Source: Flavobacterium sp. Sd200 (GTDB lineage Bacteria > Bacteroidota > Bacteroidia > Flavobacteriales > Flavobacteriaceae). Taken from it: 64,000 nt of DNA. The position numbers were made by a program, and so were the translations under genes. The stretch covers positions 434,001-498,000 of the forward strand of contig NZ_WUMN01000002.1 in assembly GCF_009826935.1 (NCBI RefSeq), given 5' to 3'. Positions 26,122 to 33,909 of the stretch are shown in pieces (within the stretch, counting starts at the first letter, position 1; each line of letters begins with the position of its first letter). The notes under the pieces were generated by a model. The model did no database searches. It worked only from the letters and a program-made list of their open reading frames with translations, and had not been told where the DNA came from.

Positions 26122-27957
26122 TTATTTCAATTCCAGCACCAGCACCGATTTTGCCTCCATAGTAACATCGCCACTTAGGTTTACAGCTTTGCCCGTAATA
26201 ACATCTGTACCCGATTTATGAGTTTTAATACTCTCGGCAAAGCGGTTGGTTTTAAAGGTTTTGCTTTCGGCACTGTTGTTAACAGCCACCATAACGGTTT
26301 CCTTGTCGTTATGCCTAAAATATACATACACGTTATCCTGCGGAATGTATTGCGTGGTTTTGCCTGTATGCAGCACCTCTTTGCCTTTGCGCCAGTTGAA
26401 CAGCTTAGCCGTAAAGTCAAAATACTTTTGCTGTTCTGCCGTGCGGCCTGCTTTAGTAAACGCATTGTTTTTATCGCCTGCCCAGCCACCCGGAAAATCA
26501 TGACGGATGTCGCCATCGCCTTTGCCTTTGTCGCCTGCCATGCCTATTTCGCTGCCGTAATACAATTGCGGTATGCCCCTTTCGGTAGCCAGTATAGCCA
26601 TAGCCATTTGGTATTTTTTAAAGTCGTTTTTATAGATCTCATTAAAACGGCCTGTATCGTGGTTCTCGGCAAACGTTAGTATGCTGTTGATGTTAGGATA
26701 CAAAAAGTCGTTAGCAAGGTTGTTGTACATTTTAAACATACCCCTGTCCCAGCCGGCATCGTCTTCGTTAAAAGCCTGCGCAAGGGCATCCATACCTGTA
26801 AAATCCATAACGGTAGGCAGGTGCGAGTTAAAGCTTTGTATAGCGCCCACCTTGCTATCTTTTTGCCAGTAGGCCATTTGTGCCTGGTCGTTCATCCATA
26901 CTTCGCCTGCAATATTAAAATAAGGGTACTCGTCGGTAATGGCTTTGGTCCATTTAGAGATTCCTTCCTTATCATTGTACGAATAGGTATCTACACGGAA
27001 ACCGTCAAGGTCGGCATACTCTATCCACCAAATGGCGTTTTGGGTAAGGTATTTCAAGACTAATGGGTTAGATTGGTTAAGGTCGGGCATACTTGGCACA
27101 AACCAGCCGTCTACACACTGCCTTTTATCTATTTTAGAAGCGTTGGTATCAAACTGTGTAGCCATGCGGTAGTTGCTTTGCGAATAGCCCGGAAACTGGT
27201 GCACCCAGTTGTACATAGGCAGGTCTTTATACATCCAGTGCTCTGCGCCCCAGTGGTTGGTAACGTAGTCGAGGATAAGTTTCATACCGCGCTTTTTCAA
27301 TTCTGCCGAAAGGCGCAGGTAGTCTTCGTTAGTGCCATAGCGCGGGTCTATTTTATACACATCGCTCTGGCCGTAACCGTGGTAAGAGCCGCGCGCATCG
27401 TTATCTTCGCACAACGGTGTAGACCATAATGCCGTGGCACCAAGTTCTTTTATGTAGTCAAGGTTTTTAATAATACCCTCTATATCGCCACCGTGGCGTC
27501 CGTTAAGGTTGTTCCTGTCGGCTTTCTCGTTGGTGTTTTTTGTACTGTCGTTGTTTGGGTTGCCGTTGGCAAAACGGTCGGGCATGATAAGGTACACCAT
27601 ATCTGACGAATCATAACTTTGCCTTGTGGCCGAATTTACCCTACGCTCTTTAAGCGTGTACTTTTGGGTAAATGCAACCTTATTTTTGCTTTTGAACGAA
27701 AACGTCAGTTCAGATGCCGGAACGTTTTTAGTATCGATGGTTACAAAAACATAGTTTGGGTTTTCGGTTTTAACCACATCGGTTATCACCACATTGTTAG
27801 ATACCGATGGTGCATACTGTGCTATGTTCTTTCCATAGAACAGTATCTGCAACTCCGGGTTGTTCATGCCTGCATACCAAAAGGGCGGTTCTACCCTATC
27901 GGCCTGTGCAAAGGCAACACCCGATGTAAAAAGTAATAATAAAAGTAATTTTTTCAT
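26122..27957 (-). CDS. Secreted GH13 neopullulanase/cyclomaltodextrinase (SusA-like)
   Basis: The 611-residue protein has signal peptide 1-18 (ending AFAQ). An N-terminal beta-sandwich (about 20-110) is of the cyclomaltodextrinase type. The GH13 barrel begins VYLIMPDRFANGN and has DYVTNHWG, Asp323 in DGFRVD, Glu352 in AGEVW and Asp434 in ENHDTGRF. A C-terminal beta domain ends SVLVLELK. SusA and relatives degrade maltodextrins and pullulan in the periplasm. It is followed by the lipoprotein GH13 and preceded by two palindromic repeats that separate it from the GH65 gene. Confidence 0.92.
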   Translation of the reverse strand: MKKLLLLLLFTSGVAFAQADRVEPPFWYAGMNNPELQILFYGKNIAQYAPSVSNNVVITDVVKTENPNYVFVTIDTKNVPASELTFSFKSKNKVAFTQKYTLKERRVNSATRQSYDSSDMVYLIMPDRFANGNPNNDSTKNTNEKADRNNLNGRHGGDIEGIIKNLDYIKELGATALWSTPLCEDNDARGSYHGYGQSDVYKIDPRYGTNEDYLRLSAELKKRGMKLILDYVTNHWGAEHWMYKDLPMYNWVHQFPGYSQSNYRMATQFDTNASKIDKRQCVDGWFVPSMPDLNQSNPLVLKYLTQNAIWWIEYADLDGFRVDTYSYNDKEGISKWTKAITDEYPYFNIAGEVWMNDQAQMAYWQKDSKVGAIQSFNSHLPTVMDFTGMDALAQAFNEDDAGWDRGMFKMYNNLANDFLYPNINSILTFAENHDTGRFNEIYKNDFKKYQMAMAILATERGIPQLYYGSEIGMAGDKGKGDGDIRHDFPGGWAGDKNNAFTKAGRTAEQQKYFDFTAKLFNWRKGKEVLHTGKTTQYIPQDNVYVYFRHNDKETVMVAVNNSAESKTFKTNRFAESIKTHKSGTDVITGKAVNLSGDVTMEAKSVLVLELK

Positions 27958-27970
27958 TGTTGTTGTTTAC

Positions 27971-27998
27971 TCCTGCAAGGTTTTGAAAACCTTGTAGG
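27971..27998. repeat. Palindrome CCTGCAAGGTTTT / AAAACCTTGTAGG
   Basis: Thirteen-base arms around a single G, with one G-T style difference. Lies 13 bases upstream of the SusA-like gene inside the maltodextrin operon. The same kind of palindrome is dispersed in other flavobacterial genomes, from memory. Confidence 0.75.
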
Positions 27999-28019
27999 TA
28001 TTAATAATTATAGTTAGAC

Positions 28020-28062
28020 CTCACCCCCAACCCCTCTCCAAAGGAGAGGAGTTGGGGGTGAG
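28020..28062. repeat. Palindromic repeat, CTCACCCCCAAC type, copy 2
   Basis: Twenty-base arms (28020-28039 and 28043-28062) around AAA, with one mismatch. The core matches the repeat at 3039-3073. It lies 8 bases after the GH65 stop and could act as an mRNA-stabilising or terminating hairpin inside the operon. Confidence 0.85.
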
Positions 28063-28069
28063 GTTTATA

Positions 28070-30379
28070 TTACACCGTTACCAGCGTATTAGGCTGTACG
28101 GCAACTTCTTTACCATTTACAAATACAGTAAGTTCTTTATCGCCCTCAAGGGTAAAGCCTGTGCCTGTGGCCTGTACCGATATTTTTAATACCTGCCCCC
28201 TAAAGTTTACCTTAAACGAGTAACCTTTCCATTGCTCCGGTATCCTTGGCTCAAAGTGCAGGGTATCGTTTTTAACGCGAAGGCCGCCAAAGCCCTCTAC
28301 AATACTCATCCAGGTACCGGCCATACTGGTAATGTGCAGGCCTTCCTCTACTTCTTTGTTATAATCATCAAGGTCAAGGCGTGACGTGCGCAGGTAGAAC
28401 GTGTAGGCCTGCTCCATCCTGCCCAGCACTGCTGCCTGTATAGAGTGCACGCATGGCGATAAAGACGATTCATGCACCGTAAGCGGCTCATAAAAATCAA
28501 AGTGTTTTTCAAGGTCTTCTTTGCTAAAATGGTCTTCAAAGAAATAGAAGCCCTGAAGCACGTCGGCCTGCTTGATATAAGGCGAACGCAGTATCCTGTC
28601 CCAGCTCCATTTCTGGTTTATTGGGCGTTGGCTGCGGTCTAACTGGCTAACAGGCACAAGCTCTTTATCAAGGAAACCATCCTGCTGAAGGTACACTCCA
28701 TGCTCTTCTGAATATGGGAAATACATATCATCCGACACTTTTTTCCACTCCCTTATTTCTTCGGCTGTAAGGTTTACCAATGCCATAATACGGTCGTGGT
28801 CGGCACTGTACTCCTCCTTAACTTTAACTATTTGTTCTACGGTATAGTCAATACACCATTTGGCAATATAGTTAGTGTAAAAATTATTGTTTATGTTGTT
28901 CTCGTACTCGTTAGGGCCTGTTACTCCTAAAATTACGAATTTATTTTTGTTGGTAGAAAACGTGGCCCTTTGGTGCCAGAAACGCGCAATGCCAATAAGC
29001 ACCTCCAAACCTTTTTCAGGAATGTAGCTGTAGTCTCCGGTAAAGCGGTAGTAGTTGTAAATGGCAAAAGCAATAGCCCCGTTACGGTGAATTTCCTCAA
29101 AGGTAATTTCCCATTCGTTATGGCACTCTTCGCCGTTCATGGTAACCATGGGATACAAAGCTGCACCATTTTTAAAGCCAAGTTTTTCGGCATTCTCTAT
29201 AGCCTTACCTAACTGGTTGTGCCTGTAGGTAAGCAGGTTTCTTGCCACCTGCTGGTCTTTGGTAGCCATATAGAACGGTATGCAGTAGGCCTCGGTATCC
29301 CAATAGGTGCTGCCGCCGTATTTCTCTCCGGTAAAGCCTTTAGGACCAATGTTCAGCCTTGGGTCTTTACCTAAATAGGTTTGGTTTAGCTGGAAGATGT
29401 TGAAACGGATGCCCTGTTGTGCCTTAACATCGCCATCTATGGTAATATCGGCCATTTCCCAGATAGATGCCCAAGCCTGTTTTTGCTCTTCAAGCAGCGT
29501 GTCATATCCTTTGGCTTTCGCCGATGCTATAACCGCCTTGGCGGCATCTATTAGCGCATCTTTGTCATGGTTAAGCGATACGGTATAACCGCCAAATTTA
29601 ACAATGCCACTTGTGTCACCCTGATTAACTTCAACCCTGTAGCTTAGCTGCACACTGGTTTTTCCTTTTTCAGTGGCCACAGGCTGCACTTCCTGGTCGT
29701 CGCCATTTAAAATAATGCTGTTACGCATAAAGGTTGCCACACTAAAGTGGGTTTTAAATGTGCGAGCCGTTACAAAGCCCTCGTTGCCTTCATGACGCAG
29801 TGCAAGGGGTTCCCAAAAGGTTTCTTCCCAATTGGCATCCATGTTTTTAACGCCTGCATCTACATAAGGTTTATAAACTATAGTAGCGGCACCGTTTACT
29901 GGAGTAACCTCATATTTTATTACACCCAGTTCGTCGTTATTGATACTCAAAAAACGGCGCACGTTTACCTTAACTTCCATACCGCTTGGCATTACGGCTT
30001 CAAAAGAGCGGTTGTACCAACCCTCTTTCATATTCAGCTCACGCCTAAAGTTTACCACCTCGCTGCAAGTGGCAAGGTCCAGGGTCTCGCCGTTAATTTC
30101 TATGTCAATGCCTATCCAGTTTGGGGCGTTAAGCACCTTTGCAAAATATTCGGGGTAACCGTTTTTCCACCAGCCCACTTTTGTTTTATCGGGGTAATAA
30201 ATGCCTGCTATATAACTACCCTGAAAGGTATGCCCTGTGTATGTTTCTTCAAAATTGGCACGCTGCCCCATGGCACCGTTACCTATACTAAATAAGCTTT
30301 CGGATGATTTTACCCTTTCCGCATCAAAGCCCTCTTCTATTATACTCCAATTGTCCGGTATTATGTAATCCTGGTTCAT
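28070..30379 (-). CDS. GH65 maltose phosphorylase-type enzyme
   Basis: A 769-residue cytoplasmic glycoside phosphorylase, no signal peptide. Family GH65 features: N-terminal beta-sandwich beginning FSIGNGAMGQRANFEE, the (alpha/alpha)6 barrel with GGSTYWDTEAYCIPFY at about 355-370, and the block ECHNEWEITFEEIHRNGA at about 418-435 that carries the general acid glutamate. RQ-like HRNQ region (YRHNQLGKA) and SLSPCVHSIQAAVLG are also typical. Phosphorolysis of maltose gives glucose and beta-glucose 1-phosphate. Pairing with pgmB one base downstream supports an inverting maltose phosphorylase; trehalose or kojibiose specificity is not excluded. Confidence 0.92.
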   Translation of the reverse strand: MNQDYIIPDNWSIIEEGFDAERVKSSESLFSIGNGAMGQRANFEETYTGHTFQGSYIAGIYYPDKTKVGWWKNGYPEYFAKVLNAPNWIGIDIEINGETLDLATCSEVVNFRRELNMKEGWYNRSFEAVMPSGMEVKVNVRRFLSINNDELGVIKYEVTPVNGAATIVYKPYVDAGVKNMDANWEETFWEPLALRHEGNEGFVTARTFKTHFSVATFMRNSIILNGDDQEVQPVATEKGKTSVQLSYRVEVNQGDTSGIVKFGGYTVSLNHDKDALIDAAKAVIASAKAKGYDTLLEEQKQAWASIWEMADITIDGDVKAQQGIRFNIFQLNQTYLGKDPRLNIGPKGFTGEKYGGSTYWDTEAYCIPFYMATKDQQVARNLLTYRHNQLGKAIENAEKLGFKNGAALYPMVTMNGEECHNEWEITFEEIHRNGAIAFAIYNYYRFTGDYSYIPEKGLEVLIGIARFWHQRATFSTNKNKFVILGVTGPNEYENNINNNFYTNYIAKWCIDYTVEQIVKVKEEYSADHDRIMALVNLTAEEIREWKKVSDDMYFPYSEEHGVYLQQDGFLDKELVPVSQLDRSQRPINQKWSWDRILRSPYIKQADVLQGFYFFEDHFSKEDLEKHFDFYEPLTVHESSLSPCVHSIQAAVLGRMEQAYTFYLRTSRLDLDDYNKEVEEGLHITSMAGTWMSIVEGFGGLRVKNDTLHFEPRIPEQWKGYSFKVNFRGQVLKISVQATGTGFTLEGDKELTVFVNGKEVAVQPNTLVTV

Positions 30380-30380
30380 C

Positions 30381-31037
30381 TTATTTATTAACTAATGTTT
30401 CTAAAAAATGTGTGTCTATTTCTGTAAAGTCGTTAAAGTTGTATTGGGCTTCGTGCAATATGGCTTTATCGCCAATGCCAATACTTATCATTCCGGCAAT
30501 GTTTGCTGCCTGTATACCCGCCACCGAGTCTTCAAAAACTATGGCGCCTTCGACATGTTTGCCAAGCTGCTGTGCTGCCTTAACAAAAACCTCGGGATCG
30601 GGTTTTGCATTGGTAACATCGTTACCGTCTACAATAACCTCAAAGTAGTTCAGTATGCCTACTTTTTCAAGTATTGGCCTTGCATTCTTACTTGCCGATC
30701 CTAATGCTATACCCTGCCCGTTCTCTTTAAGCCAGTTGAGTACAGGCATTACACCTACCAGGATCTCATCGGCCTGCATATTAGTAATGTAGTTAAGATA
30801 ATCTGTGTTCTTTTCCAGCAGCCATGCCTCTTTGTCGGCATCGGTTGCCTGTACGTTGCCAAGACCAAGGATAATTTCGAGCGAACGGATGCGGCTCACG
30901 CCTTTTAGCAGCTCGTTGTGTTCGTGTGTAAAATTGATGCCCAAACGGTTAGCTATTTTTTGCCATGCCAAATAGTGATACTTGGCCGTGTCTACAATAA
31001 CCCCGTCGAGGTCGAAAATAAATGCTTTTTGATTCAT
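30381..31037 (-). CDS. pgmB: Beta-phosphoglucomutase
   Basis: The 218-residue HAD-superfamily phosphatase/mutase has the nucleophile motif FDLDGVIVDT (Asp9, Asp11), GVSRIRSLEIIL in the cap, LGSASKNA (motif II), and FEDSVAGIQAA (motif IV). It converts beta-glucose 1-phosphate from GH65 into glucose 6-phosphate. One base separates its stop from the GH65 start, so the two are translated together. Confidence 0.94.
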   Translation of the reverse strand: MNQKAFIFDLDGVIVDTAKYHYLAWQKIANRLGINFTHEHNELLKGVSRIRSLEIILGLGNVQATDADKEAWLLEKNTDYLNYITNMQADEILVGVMPVLNWLKENGQGIALGSASKNARPILEKVGILNYFEVIVDGNDVTNAKPDPEVFVKAAQQLGKHVEGAIVFEDSVAGIQAANIAGMISIGIGDKAILHEAQYNFNDFTEIDTHFLETLVNK

Positions 31038-31055
31038 TATGTGATTGATTGATGT

Positions 31056-32432
31056 TTATGAGTTTACTACAGTGTCATCCGTATCTTTAACACGGGTAAC
31101 AAAGAGTGCCGCGATAATAAAAGATATACCGCTCACTACAATAGCATAAATGGGGTTGCCATGATACAGGTATTTTACCATTGGCCCGCCTATAATGGCA
31201 TTTACAATTTGCGGTATTACCACAAAAAAGTTGAAAATGCCCATATACACACCCATTTTTCGTGCAGGTATTGCCCCGGCAAGTATAGCATAAGGCATTG
31301 CAAGTATAGCAGCCCAGCCCACGCCCACGGCCATCATAGAGGCAATAAGCCAGTTAGGGTTTGGCACAAAGTAGACCGAGATTAACCCTGCACCTCCTAT
31401 TAGCAGCGAATAGAAGTGCGTTTTTTTACGGCCTATTTTTTTTGCTATTGCCGGAAGAAAGAATGCAATTACTGCCGATACCGCATTGTACACCCCAAAG
31501 ATGATACCCACCCAGTCGCCTGCCTGTTGATACAGGGCATTCTCTGCTGCGGTAAAATCTTTAAGCTCTTTTAATGGGGTACCATACAAATGGTGTGCAA
31601 TGGCGGGTGTGGTAAACACCCACATGCCAAAAAGGCCAAACCAGCTAAAAAACTGCACCCAGCTAAGCTGGCGCATGGTTTTAGGCATTTTTGCAAAATC
31701 GTCGAAAATGCTTAAAATGCTGTGGTTCTCTTCTTTTGCAACAGGTGTGCCTGTTTCGGCCTGCGCGGCTTCAAATACCTCCATTTGCTGCGGAGTGTAT
31801 TCTTTAGTAGTGCTAATGGTTAGCAATACAGCACCTACAAGGCATACCGCACCTATAATGAATGACAAAATGAGGTGATACGGAACCTGCCCCGGTGCAG
31901 CCTCGCTACTAACGCCAAACCAGTTGCTCAGCGCATAGGGCAGCCATGAACCAATAACGGCACCAAAGCCAATAAGAGCTGTCTGCACGCTAAAGCCAAG
32001 GGTTCTCTGGTCACTTGGAAGGATGTCTGCCACCAGTGCACGGAAAGGCTCCATGGCTACATTAAAAGAGGCATCCATTATCATAAGGAAGCCCGCACCC
32101 ACCCAAAGGGCAGGCATTAATGCAGTAAGCGCCCCGGCCTGCGGCATACAGATAAGACCCAGTGCAGCTAAAAGCGAGCCTACAAAAAAGTAGGGCTTGC
32201 GGCGGCCAAAGCGTGTCCAGGTACGGTCGCTGTAATGGCCTATTATGGGCTGCACTATAAGCCCCATTAAGGGCGGGATTATCCAAAACCAGGAAAGGCT
32301 GTGCACATCGGCACCAAAAATTTGAAGGATACGGCTGGCATTTGCATTTTGCAGTGCAAATCCCATTTGGATTCCAAGATACCCGAAACTCATGTTCCAG
32401 ATTTCCCAGAAACCTAATTTACGCTTTTCCAT
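31056..32432 (-). CDS. MFS sugar transporter, SLC45/maltose type
   Basis: A 458-residue inner-membrane carrier with about 12 hydrophobic segments. The block PIIGHYSDRTWTRFGRRKPY at about 62-81 is the SLC45/GPH-like signature, and KIGRKKTHF repeats it in the second half. It heads the operon with pgmB and GH65, so it most likely brings maltose or short maltodextrins from periplasm to cytoplasm by proton symport; the substrate is inferred from context. Confidence 0.88.
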   Translation of the reverse strand: MEKRKLGFWEIWNMSFGYLGIQMGFALQNANASRILQIFGADVHSLSWFWIIPPLMGLIVQPIIGHYSDRTWTRFGRRKPYFFVGSLLAALGLICMPQAGALTALMPALWVGAGFLMIMDASFNVAMEPFRALVADILPSDQRTLGFSVQTALIGFGAVIGSWLPYALSNWFGVSSEAAPGQVPYHLILSFIIGAVCLVGAVLLTISTTKEYTPQQMEVFEAAQAETGTPVAKEENHSILSIFDDFAKMPKTMRQLSWVQFFSWFGLFGMWVFTTPAIAHHLYGTPLKELKDFTAAENALYQQAGDWVGIIFGVYNAVSAVIAFFLPAIAKKIGRKKTHFYSLLIGGAGLISVYFVPNPNWLIASMMAVGVGWAAILAMPYAILAGAIPARKMGVYMGIFNFFVVIPQIVNAIIGGPMVKYLYHGNPIYAIVVSGISFIIAALFVTRVKDTDDTVVNS

Positions 32433-32526
32433 TATCGTAATTTAAATTATTAATACGATAAGCGCGTATGGCTTATCAAAACTATAAATTGAGTTGAAGT
32501 GGATCTATAAGCTTTGATAATCAGTA

Positions 32527-32534
32527 CAAATATA
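32527..32534 (-). promoter_or_regulatory. -7 box of the MFS-pgmB-GH65 operon
   Basis: Minus strand TATATTTG fits TAnnTTTG exactly, about 95 bases before the MFS start. Between it and the gene an inverted pair CTTATCAAA (32473 region) and TTTGATAA (32512 region) may be an operator. No AAAACGTTTT is present here. Confidence 0.5.
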
Positions 32535-32564
32535 ATTGTTTTTTGATCGGAAAAACGCAGGAGT

Positions 32565-32594
32565 CAAAAAAAATTTCGGCGCAAAGGCCGAAAT
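32565..32594 (-). terminator. Terminator after lacI-family gene
   Basis: Stem ATTTCGGC / GCCGAAAT with six-base loop, followed on the minus strand by eight Ts. Confidence 0.88.
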
Positions 32595-32672
32595 CCATTT
32601 TTTTAACTATTTAAAAACAAGTAGGTTATAAAAAACTACAACGTTGACGTATTGTTGATAAGTCACAACTAC

Positions 32673-33695
32673 TTATGACGTACTCTCCCTTTCTACAAGG
32701 TGGGTTTCAATCAGTTCGGTGCGGTATTGCTCGTTTTCTTCCTCCTCTTCCAGCTCCAGGCGGTCTATCAGCATCTTGGCGGCACGGCCTCCCATATAGA
32801 TACCGTTCTGGCTTACAGTGGTAATGCTTGGGCTGCTGTATTGCGATATAATGCCGTCAGTAAACCCAATTACCGATAGCTCTTCCGGAATTTTTATGCC
32901 CATTTTGGCAGCAAGTTTAATGCTTGTAACGGCAAACAGCTCATTCACAGCAAAAATGGCATCGGGTTTCTTGTCCTGCAGCAGTGCCTGTATCTTAGAG
33001 GCACAGCCTTCTATGTCTTCGATCTTAACAATAAGATCTTCGTTTATGGGCAGGTCATTATCTTTCAGGGCGTTAATGTAGCCATCGGTGCGCAGGCGGC
33101 CCACGCTCACATAGTCTACCGTTGTAACCAGACCAATGTTCTTAAAGCCTTTTTTTATAAGAAACTCCACCGCATCATAGGCTGCAAGTTGGTCGTCTAT
33201 AATAACCTTATCACACAGTACATCGTTGGTAATACGGTCGAACATTACCACGGGCATGCCCTGATTGATAACCTCCTGTATGTGGTGAAAGTCTTTTTTT
33301 TGCTGGGTTTCTTTAGAGAGCGACATGATAAAACCATCGGTACTGCCGTTGGCAAGAATATCCATGTTTATTACTTCTTTGTCAAAGCTTTCGTCGCTAA
33401 GGCACACAATTACGTTATAGCCGTTTTCATTCGCCACCTGCTCTATGCCGCTAATAACCGTGGCAAAAAAGTGATGCACAATTTCGGGTATTATAATGCC
33501 TATTGTCTTGGTTTTTTTGTTCTTTAAACTTAGGGCAATATTGTTGGGTTTGTAGTTATAAAATTTTGCAAATGCCTGAACTTTTTGTTTTGTGTCTTCG
33601 CCTATCTCAGGGCTGTTTCTCAATGCTTTAGAAACTGTGCTTATAGACACGTCTAATTCCTTTGCGATTTGCTTTAAAGTGACCTTTCTCTTCAT
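32673..33695 (-). CDS. LacI-family transcriptional regulator
   Basis: A 340-residue repressor or activator. The helix-turn-helix is at residues 4-25 (VTLKQIAKELDVSISTVSKALRNS), with the hinge at NNIALSLKNKKT. The periplasmic-binding-protein-like sensor domain begins KTIGIIIPEI. It lies between the two arms of the alpha-glucan locus, divergent from susC, and is the only regulator there: no SusR-type sensor and no hybrid two-component system is present. The likely ligand is a maltooligosaccharide or derivative, by context. Confidence 0.93.
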   Translation of the reverse strand: MKRKVTLKQIAKELDVSISTVSKALRNSPEIGEDTKQKVQAFAKFYNYKPNNIALSLKNKKTKTIGIIIPEIVHHFFATVISGIEQVANENGYNVIVCLSDESFDKEVINMDILANGSTDGFIMSLSKETQQKKDFHHIQEVINQGMPVVMFDRITNDVLCDKVIIDDQLAAYDAVEFLIKKGFKNIGLVTTVDYVSVGRLRTDGYINALKDNDLPINEDLIVKIEDIEGCASKIQALLQDKKPDAIFAVNELFAVTSIKLAAKMGIKIPEELSVIGFTDGIISQYSSPSITTVSQNGIYMGGRAAKMLIDRLELEEEEENEQYRTELIETHLVERESTS

Positions 33696-33788
33696 AACTC
33701 CAAATAGATTATTAAATTACAAATAAAGCGAATTGAAATTTTGATTTATGATAATTTTAACGCTTAAAAATGAAAAGTTTTCAACACG

Positions 33789-33854
33789 CCAACGTTTGCG
33801 TAAGCCTATTTCACGAAAACGTTTTTTTGGTAACACTAATTTAATATAATTTTA
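33789..33854 (+). promoter_or_regulatory. susC promoter with two candidate LacI-family operators
   Basis: AAAACGTTTT at 33816-33825 and a weaker CCAACGTTTGCG at 33789-33800 are centred 27 bp apart. TTG at 33827-33829 and TAATTTTA at 33847-33854, 17 bases apart, form a near-consensus promoter giving a leader of about 50 bases. The main palindrome abuts the -33 element. Confidence 0.6.
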
Positions 33855-33909
33855 TTCTCTGAAGTGAATTTATAAGCATAAAACCCAAATTTTAACCTAA
33901 ACATTTTGT

